Source of the DNA: Plasmodiophora brassicae
Taxonomy: Eukaryota; Endomyxa: Phytomyxea; Phytomyxea; Plasmodiophorida
Direction of reading: 5' to 3'
Length of the DNA: 64,000 nt
Assembly: GCA_036867785.1 (NCBI GenBank)
Contig: CP145411.1
Coordinates: forward strand, 434,001 to 498,000
The position numbers and the translations under genes are program-made. The notes beneath the pieces were generated by a model. That model did no database searches. It was not told the origin of the DNA and was given only the letters and a program-made list of their open reading frames with translations. Shown here piece by piece: positions 21,184 to 32,888 of this stretch. The number at the start of each line of letters is the position of its first letter. Position 1 is the first letter of the stretch.

Positions 21184-24100
21184 CTAGGAGGCGGACGCCG
21201 ACGCCGGTTTCAACGTGACGACCAGGCTGCCGTTTCGTTCGATGACGACGGGCGCCGCACCAGCGACCAGCGCCGGGCACTTGCTGTTGCTCTTCGTGTG
21301 CCCGACCATCTTGCAGCGCGAGCATCGAACCGTCACCACCTTCTTGGCTGGGGCCGCGCTCACAATGGTGTCCGTGTCGCCGGTCGCACGTAACGGCGCC
21401 GGCGATCCCGCTGCCGCCCCGCCAACCACTAGCATTGACGGGCGGTCGGACGACGACGGTGCAAGCACCTTGGGCCTCCCTCGCTTCCTCCCTGCGACCC
21501 CTTTCTGCCTGCCTTGCTTGATGGCTAGCAGCAGCGTCGACTTCTTACGCGCGTTGCTGCCTGGGAGCCGTCCACGGCGACGTTTCTTGGTGTCCAGGCG
21601 CTGCCTGGCGCGTTCCAGCCCCGCGTCGACAGCGGACGTCATCGCCCCAGCGTTTCCGCTGGCCGATGGATCCACGATCTCGTGCTCGGCGGTCGCGGAC
21701 GACGACATCAGCTCGTAGAATCGGGTGCCGTTGTCGACCAGATCGGCGGCGTACGCCTCGACCAGGTCCGGGTCATCGATCATCGTCACCATCGTCGTGG
21801 TCGTCCCATCCGACGCGTTCATCGTCGTCACGACCTTCTTCAGACGTTTCCTCTTCACCGTTTTCCGCTTCTTCACCGTCGTCGTCGTCGTCGTCATCGT
21901 CGCCGGCAACGCTTCGTCTCTCGTACTGGACTGCTGCGACGGCGTCTCCTTGGGCAACTTCGCCGTTTGCTTCGACTCGACCCAGTTGTTGTACTCGGCG
22001 GCCTCGTCCTCGTCAGCGGCGCCCGCTTTACCGTTCTTCTTCTTCCTGCCGAGATCCTCGCTCTCCATCATCGACTCGAGGTCCTTCGCCCATTCCTCCA
22101 TCTCGTCCACCGTGGCATCGTCCTGGTCTGTCGTCCCGACCAGAGCGCCTTCCTGCCCGGCAAGCAACTCGCATTGCCTCTCCAGCAACCTCTGCGCGTC
22201 CTTCAGGAACTGGGCCCTCAGCGCCCGGTACGTGTTCCTCTGCGACCTCGCGAATCTCGACCATTCGTTGTCGTGACCGTCGCGAGCCGCTTCGGTCGCC
22301 TTCAAGCGCACCAGGTCCACCCTCTCCCACCTGCCACACGTCAACGGTCAGCCGTCGAACGCTCTGCGATGCGCACGACGCGTCCCCAACCGGAGCAGCT
22401 TATCGATCCGGGCCTTGGGCACGCCGAACGACAGGAGAACGTCCCTGAGGCCGTTCATGTCGAGCTTCCGCAGGTCCTTGTTGGTGCCCGTGAGCCCGGT
22501 GGCCGGGCCGAGTTTCTCCTCGATGGGGTCCGGCTCGGCGCGGGTCGGCGCCCGCAGGTAGCTCAGGCCGCCGCCGCGCCCGATCGGGTTCCCGGGGCCG
22601 TTCAACCGCAACACGCAGAGGCCGTTCATGGCCGTGCAGAAGTTCGACGACAGGTTCCAGGGCGTTAGCCGCGTCTGCTGCTCGATGAACAGCGCGACGC
22701 GCTTCAGCGGGTGATCCGCGGCCATCTTGGCGATGAAGATGCGCTCCGACTGCGTCAGCGTGGCCAGTAACGCGATGCCGAACTGGTCGCGCAGCGCCTG
22801 CCGCCCCGACTCCAGGCGCTCGTAGACGCAGAGCGCCTCCGGGGTGACCAGGTCCCACAGGACGGTGTCGCGGACCGGCGGCCGATCCGGCCTCGGCGTC
22901 CAGTACCCGCTGAGGTCGCCGCGACGCTGGAACGCGGCGACCTCCTTCAACTTGGCGCGGATCGCCGTCTCCGACTGGTCCGGGAACGCGGTGAACACCT
23001 CGGAGATCTGAATGGCGCCCCGCTCCTGCAACTTGCGATGCATGTAGACGGTCAGGCGCCGTTTCATGAACGCGGACGCGGCACGGGAGTTCGGGGCGGG
23101 CACCTCCATCTTGGGCTGGATCTGCCCGGCCAGGAACAGGGCCGGCAGCGGCCGCAGCGAGAACGATGTCCCCCGCGATGACACGCACAGCAGAAAGTCA
23201 GTGGTGGACGTCGACAGGTGCTGCCGGACGACGGGGACGGCGAACATGTTGTTGTTCAGCGCCTGAATGCAGACGCCCGGGCGGATCTTGCCGAGGAACG
23301 GCGTCTCGTCGTCCATCTCGCTGGACACGACGCGGATGGTGCCGTGTTCGGGCTGCGGCTGGAACCCGTCCTTGTCGTTGCGCTGACGGTAGAACGTGAC
23401 CAGCTCGCTGGCCATGCCCGTCGTCTGGATCAGCAGCGGGTGCTGCTCGACGTACTCCATCAGGACCAGATCGCCGTCCTTGCCGGAGACCTCGCGTACC
23501 CGCCTGGGCACGAACTTCTTCGTCGACGACGACGCCTGTGGCGATGGGCGGGTCTGCCCGCTCGACACCTTCAGCGCCATCGGGGACCCACGAGCCAGGC
23601 GCAGCTGGGGGCGGTGCCATTCCGCCCACTCCTGCGGCTTACGATCCGTCGGGAACAGGTCCTCGATGAGGTTCTTGGCGAACAGGGCGTGCTGCAGGCC
23701 GGTCTTGCCGACGACGGCCCCCATGTCGTCGCGGTACGACGCGTACTTTCCCGAGTCGTCATGCGACACGTTGAACCGCGACGCCGGCGCCTGCTGCGGA
23801 GGCGGTTGGGACTCGGTCGGCACCTCCGTCTCGTCGCCTTCCTCGACGAAGATCATGTTGCGGTCGTTGGCGTTGAGAAGCAGGGGGACTCGGCCCGCCT
23901 TCGGCTTGCGGTCCCAGGCGACGTCCTCCAGCCAGGACATGCTTTCGAAATCGTCGTTCCTGCCGACGAGCGCTGCGGGCGTCTCTGGCATCGAGGTCGC
24001 CCGCTGTGGAACGCATGGCGTGTCCCAGTGCTGATCCCAGCAGTGCACCGTTGGCAGGTTCCATTGCGGAAGACTTTGGCCATGTCGTACGTCCCTGCTG

Positions 24101-24933
24101 GGACGCCGTCGCCGACCCAGATGAAGCATCAATGGGCGATGCGCCTCGGGGAGCGCCGAGGCGCTATACGGTTCAGGAGGTGCCGAGTCAATGAACGACA
24201 TTGCTGCCCTGGACGCATCGCTGGCCGTTGCTGCCGGTCGTGCATCGGGAACGGCATCGCCGCCCGGCGGTGTCGCCGGAGGCGTCTCCATGCGAACGTC
24301 GTCCTCCCACTGGAGCTGCTCGATCAAAGAGAACGACGATGGGTCCAGACGCGCTGCCAACTCGGGCGCATCATCGCCTTCGTATAGAGCCCGCCCGACG
24401 GCATACCTGGGGTCATCTTCCACATCGTCGTCATCACCGGGGCCAGCCCCAGACTCAGGCGTCCACGCCTTCGACCCGCTATCGAGGAACGTGGCCGCGT
24501 CGTCGGCGTCCGCGTTCGCCATGGCTTGCCGGCGATGCGTCCCACGTGCCTTGACCAGCTGGACGTCGTTCGCGTCGGCGATCGCCATCGGCCCGAACAG
24601 CCTGGAGAATCGCAGGACGAGTTCCCCGTCGGTCTCCACTCGCAGCACGTTGCCCGGGTCACGAAGCAGGGCGTCCGCCTCCGACGGCGACGCCTGCGAT
24701 GCCGGCGGCCACGTTACCGCTGGCGAAACGTAGACCATGGCCGGTGTCGCCTGGGGCCCCGGTCGCTTCTGAGGCTGCTGGTCGTCTTCCGTGTCCCAGT
24801 CGTAGTCGTCGTCCTGGTGCGGGGGAGAAGGCCAGCTGAAGCCGGGCGCCCCGACCGCTGGCCGGGGCGGAGGAGCATCCTCAGCGGCAGGGTGACGCCA
24901 GGGATGGGCAACGCTGTCGTCGGGCGACGACAT
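21184..24933 (-). CDS. TAF1: TFIID subunit TAF1
   Basis: Two exons, 24933-22391 and 22330-21184, encode 1,229 residues. The splice joins KLLR-WERVDLVR in phase 2, exactly where TAF1 homologues are continuous, with a CTGACC branch motif in the intron. The acidic N-terminus contains DYDWDTEDD (TBP-binding TAND-like). The large central domain (DUF3591) includes LMEYVEQHPLLIQTTGM, GVCIQALNNNMF, the winged-helix-like region around residues 700-760 and LDMNGLRDVLLSFGVPKARI. The C-terminal part has basic Lys/Arg tracts and a zinc knuckle RCSRCKMVGHTKSNSKCP near residue 1185. TAF1 scaffolds TFIID and contacts promoter DNA. No bromodomains follow the knuckle, so this is the short, bromodomain-less form. 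Confidence 0.92.
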
Positions 24934-25066
24934 AGAGCAGGGAGCGCAGATTCACTCCTGGGCACGCGACCCAGCACAGCCAACGTTCTGGATCATTCCT
25001 TCCGCAATGGTATGCCACCCCCTGGGACAGGGATCGACCTCGGGTACCATTGTCGACGGGGCGCGC

Positions 25067-25804
25067 ATGGCGCCGCTGTCGCAGGAGGATCGCGACCGGA
25101 TCCTGAGCGCGCTCGATGCCCCCGACAGCATCGAGGGCGGCTCGTCCGTCCTGAAGTTCGATAACGGGGTCGCCTACGACGGCGAACTGTCCAACGGAAG
25201 GTTCGTCGGTCAGTGAGCGGGCGCGGCCCCGACCAGTGAACAGACGAGCCAGGTTCCATGGCACGGGAACGATAGTCTTCCCGGAAGGGACAGTGGAAGC
25301 CGTATGGGCGCATGGCGTTGCTAGTGACGTAAGTGGAGGGTGGTCTCATGCGTTTCGAATTGAAGAGGTGGATCTGTGGGGCAGCCCGTCGTGACGTTCC
25401 ATGACGGTCTGCGGTTCCATGACGACGTCAGCTGGGACTATTGCACGGAGGACGACCAGCGCTTCCAGAGCGAGATCACCGACCCGCTCCTGCTGCAAGG
25501 TCGGGGCTCCCCAGACAGTTCCTGCCGATCGTGGCCCTAACCGCCCATTCCAGATCCTGTGCGTCTGCGTAACGATGGAGGCCCGGCCGCGATACCGCAA
25601 GGGACGTACGACATCGGCACTGGTTTCCTTGACATTGGGAAGGACGCGGTCTTCACCTACGATGTCAGGCGATGCCCAATCCCGTTTGTGAATGGTAACT
25701 GAGCCGATGACGCCCAGGGCAAGCTCATCGAGAAACCGAGCGAGGCGCTTCGACAGTGGGCCGTTGCCAACTGCTACGTCGCGACCGGTGCACAGTACTC
25801 ATGA
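25067..25804 (+). CDS. MORN5: MORN repeat-containing protein 5-like flagellar protein
   Basis: Five exons, 25067-25200, 25253-25328, 25385-25499, 25554-25687 and 25718-25804, give 181 residues (animal MORN5 is about 160). MORN motifs: LKFDNGVAYDGELSNGRFHG, TGTIVFPEGTVEAVWAHG and VVTFHDGLRFHDD, followed by the MORN5-specific SWDYCTEDDQRFQSEI and IPQGTYDIGTGFLDIGKDAV. The family is associated with motile cilia. The exon-intron joins all fall inside MORN units and keep phase. The last intron is problematic: without it the frame contains a TGA at 25700-25702; removing a 30-nt GT-AG intron (25688-25717) gives an open C-terminus. The stop lies 5 bp from the stop of the convergent tubulin gene. Confidence 0.82.
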
Positions 25805-25809
25805 ACGAT

Positions 25810-27420
25810 TCATTCATCAGCGTATTCGTCGTCCTGGTCGTCGTCGTCCTCGGACTGCTTAGCGTCGCCGTTCAGTTCGCTATAGTCGCGCTCGAGGTTG
25901 GCCAGGTCGTCCCGCGCCTCGGTGAACTCGCCTTCCTCCATGCCTTCGCCGACGTACCAGTGCACGAAGGCGCGCTTGCCGTACATCATGTCGAACTTCC
26001 GGTCGATGGCCGACATGACGTCGGCAATCGCCGTCGTGTTCGAGATCGTCGTCAGCGAGCGCTTCAGGACGGCAAGGTCCCCATCGGGGACCGTCGCCGG
26101 CTCCTGGCTGTTGATGCCGACCTTGAACCCAGTGGGGCACCTTCCCCAAGCGCTTAGACGCGTGATGGCCTGCGGAGCATCGACCCTTACCAATCCACGA
26201 AACGAATGTCGCGCTTGGCCTTCAGCATGGATATCGACGCGTTGACGTCCTTCGGGGCGACATCGCCTCGGTACATCAAACAGCAGGCGACGTACCGTCC
26301 AGAGGGAGGACGGCATCGGATCTAGAGACGGTTCAGGTGCTGTGCGCGGGCGCCAGGGCAGCGCATACCATCTGGTTAGCAGGTTCGAACGCGGCGCTCG
26401 TGATGTCAGCGACCGACATTCGCTCGTTGTAGGCCACCTGGGCGGAGACCACGGGGGCGTACGCCGTCACCGGGAAATGGAGGCGCGGGTACGGCACCAG
26501 GTTCGTTTGCAAATCGGACAGGTGCAGGTCGAGAGCGCCTTGGAACCTCGTCGACACCTGCACGAAATGTTCAGTGCGTTGCCCAGCGACTCGTCGTCAT
26601 ACCCACCGTCAGCGATGAGACGACTTGAGCGATGACACGGTTGAGGTTAAAGTACGTTGGCCTGGTGGCAGCTTTCGGTTGGGTTAACGTTATTATCAAC
26701 GAGCGAGTTCGTTACCGGTCGACGGCGAGGTTCCTTGAAGCGATGTCATACAGGGATTCGTTGTCGACCAGGAACGACAGGTCGGCGGTCGACATCGTGG
26801 CGTGTGTGGCCAGGACGGAGTTGTACGGTTCGACAGCGGCCGTGGTCACGTTCGGCGACGGGCAGATGGCCATCTGGACCTTTGTCTTCTTCGGGTACTC
26901 GGCGGCGATCTGCTCCAGCAGCAGCGACCCGAACCCGGACCCGGTCCCTCCGCCCAGACTCTGCACCAGGACGAAACCTTCGCACGTTGTCAGGTCAGTG
27001 TCGTGGGGCGGTACCGCATGCAGCGGGGCGACCTTGGAGCGACGAGCACCCGTCGGCGAGCTTGCGTAAGCGAGACAGGCTGCGTTCGAGGATCTCCTTG
27101 CCGATCGTGTAGTGCCCGCGCGCGTAATTGTTCGACGCGTCCTCCTTGCCGGTGATCAGCTGGTCCGGGTGGAACAGGTCGCGGAACGCGCCCCTCCTGA
27201 TCTCGTCGCAGACGGTGGGCTCCAGGTCGATCAAGGCCGACCGTGGGACGAACTTCCCCGTGTCCGTCTCGGCGAACATGGCGTCGTACTCGCCGACCAG
27301 CGGCGCCTCCGTCTGCATGCCATCCGGCGAGATGCCATGCTCCAGGCAGAACAGCTCCCAGCACGCGTTCCCAACCTGGACGCCACCCTGCCCGACGTGA
27401 ATCGTAACGATCTCGCGCAT
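25810..27420 (-). CDS. Divergent alpha-tubulin
   Basis: Six exons, 27420-27033, 26977-26716, 26661-26607, 26557-26369, 26321-26191 and 26140-25810, encode 451 residues, normal for alpha-tubulin. Diagnostic features: [22 protein letters not shown], the [22 protein letters not shown] segment, [14 protein letters not shown] (nucleotide-binding glycine motif), [31 protein letters not shown] and the [18 protein letters not shown] motif with the catalytic-type Glu of alpha-tubulin. It is unusually divergent: the loop that normally holds acetylatable Lys40 has no lysine, SLGGGTGSG replaces SFGGGTGSG, and the acidic tail ends in Ala-Asp-Glu rather than Tyr. This suggests a specialised isotype, perhaps axonemal or life-stage specific. 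Confidence 0.93.
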
Positions 27421-27724
27421 GCTGCCAATGTGACCCGGTTCGGTGCACGTGCCCTGGGCGAGGCTGGGCCACTGAGCGCCCCACTGGAGTCACCGGCATG
27501 GCGCGTGCCCAACTACCGCGTTCGTCTGCCTCCCCGTGTTGTCCACGTTCCGTTCGCAGGTCGCCCTCCCTGGGCGGGGCGAACGTCACGAATGTTCCAG
27601 GCGCGCGCAGTCTTCTGCAGGACCATTTCGGGTGGACGCTCGGGCCTCGTTGCCGCACCTCACCTGCTGGCGTTCATTTGGATCGCAGGCGCCGGGCAAG
27701 ACCACCACATCGGCATCGCGAACC

Positions 27725-28039
27725 ATGCGGCCGGTCATCGTGGCACTTCTCGCTGTCGTCGTCATGAGCGCGCTCATGTCCGAGGCGGCCTTCGAGAACC
27801 AGACGCAGGCGATCGCGATCGCGCGCAGGGTATCTCAGGAGAAGGTCCTGGTGAGCCCGTCGTCGGCGTCGCCGAAGACGCCCAAGGCGTGGATGCTTAA
27901 GGAGTTCCTGGACGTCGACACGGACGAGGACGACCTGACCGAGCACATGGTGCAGCCGTGTCAACGCGTACGAAAAGTCGTGCGTCGTCGTAACTCGAAG
28001 AGCAGCTGGACCGGCCCCGATGATGACGAGGACTTCTGA
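27725..28039 (+). CDS. Small secreted protein, 104 residues
   Basis: Intronless frame with an N-terminal signal peptide (MRPVIVALLAVVVMSALMSE, cleavage likely after Ser-Glu-Ala). The mature part of about 83 residues is charged, with a single Cys, an acidic DVDTDEDDL patch, a basic VRKVVRRR patch and an acidic end. No family recognised. In pathogens such proteins are often called candidate effectors, but nothing here shows that role. Confidence 0.55.
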   Translation: MRPVIVALLAVVVMSALMSEAAFENQTQAIAIARRVSQEKVLVSPSSASPKTPKAWMLKEFLDVDTDEDDLTEHMVQPCQRVRKVVRRRNSKSSWTGPDDDEDF

Positions 28040-28110
28040 ACGACCTGAGCTACGCGAACACACACACACATGTACACGTGTCCTATACAATTCATGGTTT
28101 ACGGCAGCGA

Positions 28111-28830
28111 TCACCATGCCATGACGTAGTCATTCAGGCCGATCATCGACTTGTCGTCACTGTCGCAGCTCGTCACCGACACCTTGCGTTTGTCGTCCGC
28201 CTTGAACACTTTTGACGATAGCGGTTCGGGTTCCTGTACGTTGCCGCCGTCGATGGAGCATCGCTTCCTGCTCGACGATTCATTGGCGTCGGCCAGCTCG
28301 GTGACGCCCAGGTCGCGTTCGTAGTTGATGGCCAAAAGCGAGAGCCGCACCGATCCTGGACTACAATCGTGTAAGCCGGCCATGAACAGCTCGTTCTGCA
28401 GAAACGTGATCTTGTCTCGCAGCGGAAGCGACGCCAGCAACACGAGGTCCACTCTGCCCCAGACATACGTGCGTCAGACTGAAAGAGCCTACGTCTGGAC
28501 ACGCGCTGCTTACTTGACATGCATGGCATCACAGAGCTCGCGAAGGTTTCGGTAGAACTTGGCCGACAATGACTTCGGGCGACGCAGGCGACGAGGTTTG
28601 GATTGGAACGGCGTCCGGTAACGGAGGCACTCGACGACACTGTTCGTCATGCGGCGAATCGCGTCACGGTACAATGTGAGGGAACCTTCGGGAAGTTGGA
28701 GTTCCTGTTCGAGGAACTGACGGATCAGTCTGGGGGTGGCAGGCTGCTCCAAGCCATCGTCGAGAAGGCGTGTGCGGATCAGGAATCGGATGCGGTCGGC
28801 GTCGGAGCGCAGCACGGCGGCGATGGACAT
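28111..28830 (-). CDS. DEK-C-like / small helical protein, 219 residues
   Basis: Exons 28830-28514 and 28453-28111 join in phase 2 across a 60-nt intron and encode 219 residues. Residues 10-60 (RIRFLIRTRLL, PRLIRQFLEQELQLPEG) have the spacing of a DEK-C domain, a small helical bundle that binds DNA or mediates contacts in chromatin proteins. A basic Arg/Lys/Pro patch follows, then a helical segment and a polar, Ser/Asp-rich C-terminus. The DEK-C assignment rests on pattern only. The first exon starts at the first ATG. Confidence 0.5.
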
Positions 28831-29128
28831 CTTTAAAATAGAAGTATTCAGGAGGACGATTTGTTAGTTTGCGTTCGTGCAGCGGGGGGAGACCACTGCC
28901 AATTGTGATCCCCGACCAGATCGATCGACGGACTAATCGCGCAAGGCAGCTGTACGATGGACCTTGCCCGTACGCCTTGCCCGGGTAGGTGACGTAGACA
29001 CTAGAAGTACCATAATAACATCGACGTATATAGGTAGGTACATAGGACGGTAGTGTACACAGATCAGCCCTCGATATTGCAGACAGTGCATCTTCAGCCA
29101 ACCGCCAACCGGTACCTAGAGATGGCAG

Positions 29129-29260
29129 CGGGTCGACCCGACCCGAGTCGACCCGGGTCGACCCGACCCGACCCGACTCACCCGTGGGGGTTCCCAGTCG
29201 ACCCGGGTCAGACCCGCCGCGCCCGCCCATGACCCGGGTCGACCCGGGTCGACCCGGGTC
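29129..29260. repeat. Degenerate GACCCGG/GGGTCG repeat array 1
   Basis: Repeats of GACCCGGGTC and GGGTCGACCC, each self-complementary, with short spacers such as ACTCACCCGTGGGGG. The array could fold on either strand. Confidence 0.9.
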
Positions 29261-29933
29261 ATGGACCTGCAGTTGGCATAGCGGACTTGGGGGTGGCAGA
29301 CACTGATCTCGACAGACTCGACTCTCGGCCCTCGGGGTGCCGGGACTTGCTGACGGCCGGCCCGCCGTCCCTGGCCGCAGATTGGGCTCCGGAGTCAAGG
29401 CGATCCTCTGGATCGAGCACCTTCGTGTTGTGTCAACGTACACTCGTCGTCGAGTTTACTTGGCACTAGAGTGCTCGCAAGAATGCCAAGATTGCAAGTC
29501 ACTCAGTTGCAGACGGCGCCACTTCAAATCCCGAATCTTCTTCGTTGGATGCGACGACAGCGATAAACAGCCTGCGAACTTTGCTAAAGTCGAACGAAAA
29601 GCACCCAGACCACCTAGAGAAGTGAAGCTTCCAGCGAGTCCTTCGAGAACGAACTGCAGCGGTGGTTCTCCCACCGGAAATGTCAGGGGAGAAGAGCGCC
29701 CGTGACGTTCGCACGTGGTTAGGTTAGTTAGCAACTGTTTCCACGGGTCGCGATGAGGGCACGTGACTTCATGGGCTTCAACCTCGGTTACGCCGCACGC
29801 GCCTGAGCGACCCAGCGGGCCAGCAGCGAGTGCCATATGCGAATTGCAGTCCTTCAGACGACGTATTCTATTAATTCGTCGACAGTCATGTCTTATGGAG
29901 GTGTTTCCCGGCCAGTGGCCTGACATTCATTCC

Positions 29934-30054
29934 GACCCGGGTCGACCCGGGTCTGACCCGGGTCTGACCCGGGTCCGACCCGTTGGCCTCAGGACTCGAC
30001 CCGGGTCAGACCCGACTCGGCAGGTCCCTGACCCGCCCGACCCGGGTCGACCCG
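29934..30054. repeat. Degenerate GACCCGG/GGGTCG repeat array 2
   Basis: Same motif family as the array at 29129-29260 (GACCCGGGTC, GGGTCTGACCC variants). It lies immediately upstream of the Dbp10 gene. Confidence 0.9.
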
Positions 30055-30123
30055 TTGACATTACTACCGGTACCCCGCACGGACTCCGTGACGGACCCCG
30101 TGGAATTTCGACCAGACGGCACT

Positions 30124-32888
30124 ATGGCTGACAATCGCGACGTTGTCGACAGTGATAATGATAACGGTGCCATCGAGCATCTTCGGAATGAAAAGTCCTC
30201 GAAGAAGACAGGTAAAGGAGGGTTCCAAGGCATGGGGCTGTCACCGCCTGTGTTCCGGGCTATTATGAAGCGAGGTTGGGCTGGTCAGTGCGATATGTCG
30301 AGTTTTCTGTTAACATTTTGACTGCCAGGGTATCGGATTCCTACACCAATCCAAAGGAAATGTATCCCGTCGATACTATCTGGTAGAGACATCGTCGCGA
30401 TGGCTCGGACTGGAAGCGGTAAAACTGCTGCCTTCCTAATTCCTATTCTTGAGAAGTTGAAAGAACACTCGACCACTGTCGGCGCCCGGGCCGTTATTAT
30501 CTCTCCCACACGGTCAGGACGATTCTAAATGACATATTCTGCTTTCGTACTGAGACACCTACAGAGAGTTGACGCTGCAGACCTCAAAATACGTTCGCGA
30601 GCTTGGCAAGTTCACAGACCTGCGCCACTGCTTGCTTCTCGGAGGTGACTCGATGGAGGAGCAGTTTGACGCCCTGGCCAGTAATCCAGACATCATCATT
30701 GCAACGCCAGGACGGCTATGCCACGTTGCCAAAGCGACCAACCTGAGCCTCAAGACCTGCGAATACGTCGTATTTGACGAAGCCGATCGCCTTTTCGAAA
30801 TGGTTACAAATTCTGCGTTGCATTCATGTGCGGTGACCTGACGTTGGGGAATAGGGGTTTGCCGCCCAAGTTCGTCAGATTCTTGAACTGATGCCGGACA
30901 CTCGGCAAACCCTTCTCTTCTCGGCGACTATGCCTCGTATGCTGGCAGATTTCACGCAAGCTGGGCTGAACTCCCCCCAGGTTTGTCGCTTGGTATGTCG
31001 GCGTGAGGCGCTGTGGACTGACCCAGACGGATATCAGTTGATTCGCTTGGATGCGGAAGCGCAAATTTCGTCGTCGCTGGAGAACAATCTGCTTGCTGTT
31101 CGCCCTGATCAGAAGCTGGGCGCATTCATGTACCTCATGCGGCATGTCATTGGGCGCACAGAACAGACGATTGTATTCGCGTGCACTCGTCACCACGTTG
31201 AATTCCTGAATCGCATCCTTGTCGATGAAGGGTTCGAGGCAACCTTAATTTACGGTAGATACTCGTCCGGCTGGAGAAAGTATAGACGTCATTAACGCGC
31301 TGGACAGGTGCAATGGACGCGTTTGCACGCAAGGTCAACCTGGGCAAGTTCCGTGCTGGTAAGGCCCGCATCTTGGTAGTGACGGACGTCGCTGCCCGAG
31401 GACTTGATCTTCCTCTTCTCGACAACGTCATCAATGTGCACTTCCCGAGCTCGCCCAAGCTGTTCGTTCATCGAGTGGGCAGAGTTGCCCGTGCAGGTCG
31501 AACTGGACGTGCATTTTCTCTCGTCGAACCGGTGAGTTATTATACGGTTCTGTCTTGCGAAAGGGTGGTAACACTTGCCGATAGGCGGAGGTCCCGTACA
31601 TGCTGGATCTCTGTCTGTACGTCGGATCTGGAGAACCGCAGGTTGTGCTGGATACATCGGCTGCGCCGTCTAGCGACACGACGACGGGGAAACCATGCCT
31701 TGGCGCCATGCCAGTGGCGGTTGACGAAGAAACCGAGGCCTGCCGGCGCCAGATCGCTCGAACAAATGATCTCGTGTCTTTGGAGAGAGTGTGCGACCGT
31801 GCGTACAAACTGTATTGCAAGACGAAACCCAGTGCATCTCCATCTTCGGCAGCGCGAGCTAAGGACCCTGGGTTCTGCATTCGATCACTCCGGCAGCACC
31901 CTCTGTTCAAGAGTGAGGCCAGCGCTATTGACGATGAGCACCAACATCTTCTCGCAGGCATTCGCGACTTCAAGCCAAGTCAGTATTCTCTTTCGCTCTC
32001 TCTGTGCTTGAAAGTGTGTGCGATCCGGCTGACGTTCTATTCAGAGGGGACTGTGTTTGAAATCGGGAAGCAGGATGCGGTGATGAGGGAAATGCGGCAG
32101 GTTCATGGCGCGAAGATTGAACGGAATCGCCAAACGAACGGTCACGTTGATATCGAACGCCGTAACTTCAGGTATCGTTCTCGCGTCGATGCACGTTTGT
32201 TCGAGCTTTTCCTAATTTGAAGTGGCACCACAGGGATGATCAGCATTTCATCGGAAAGAATGGAGCGATGGATCAGGATGGCCTGGAAGTCGTGCTCCAG
32301 TCTGAACCGAAACGTATTGCCGACCTTACCGTCGAGGTTGATGGAGATGATGCCGAGATGATGCGGAGCATGAGGTCGAGACGTTGTTGATGTTCCTATG
32401 GGACTTCGAGCGGTTGCTTACATTCCAGCACAGGTCAATTCGTCGGTGGGACCAGAAACAAAAGAAATTCGTCCGCCTGGGACAAATTGTGGATGAAGCC
32501 CGTAATGAGGCTGGGGCCAGGATAAAGAAGAATGAACGCCAGGGCGGCGCGGCTGATCCGTACCTGAAGTGGTGCTCGAAGAACAAGAAATCTATCCCTG
32601 AGGTGGGAGCCACTTTACCGATGGTCGTGCTAACCCTTCTGACATCCGAGGGCATAGGCGGGATCCAGCGAACCGAGCAACGGACCTGTACGAGGCGGGC
32701 TGCTGAACAGAGTCAGCAGTAGGTTCGCGGCGAACAACAAGAACTCGGAGAACAACTCGAAGCCAGTACGCAGCGAGCTGAAGTCTATCGAGGAGGTTCG
32801 GAAACAGCGGAAGACAACTGCCAAGCGCTCGCGGGCAGCCGGCAAGCCAACTCGAAAGCGTACCGGGAACAAGCGGCAACGACGCTGA
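30124..32888 (+). CDS. DBP10: DEAD-box RNA helicase Dbp10/DDX54
   Basis: Ten exons, 30124-30274, 30329-30512, 30565-30802, 30855-31254, 31308-31531, 31585-31978, 32045-32171, 32234-32374, 32434-32602 and 32658-32888, join into 752 residues with every phase consistent. Motifs: Q motif [11 protein letters not shown], motif [24 protein letters not shown] (VFDEADRLF), SAT (LLFSATMP), then [14 protein letters not shown] and [15 protein letters not shown]. The C-terminus has the DBP10CT region (FRDDQHFIG) and [16 protein letters not shown], ending in a Lys/Arg-rich tail. Dbp10 acts in the nucleolus in 60S ribosomal subunit assembly. Introns are 52-66 nt. The upstream open frame reads through repeat DNA, so the ATG at 30124 is preferred. 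Confidence 0.94.

Larger units (their letters stand above)
28831..30123. other. 1.3 kb without a supported gene, bracketed by GACCCGG-type repeats
   Basis: Two arrays of degenerate GGGTCGACCC/GACCCGG repeats (29129-29260 and 29934-30054) enclose about 670 bp. A 156-codon minus frame at 29926-29456 is open between them but has no motif. The right array ends about 70 bp before the start codon of the Dbp10 gene. Confidence 0.55.

Noticed and set aside
24533-25164. Upstream + frames overlapping the TAF1 5' end
   Set aside because: They are shadows of TAF1 exon 1. The MORN gene start at 25067 is supported by its domain and splice phase, the longer frames are not.
29129-30054. Internal telomere-like repeats or a CRISPR-like array
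   Set aside because: The units are irregular palindromes, not a directional telomere repeat, and there are no unique spacers of constant size.
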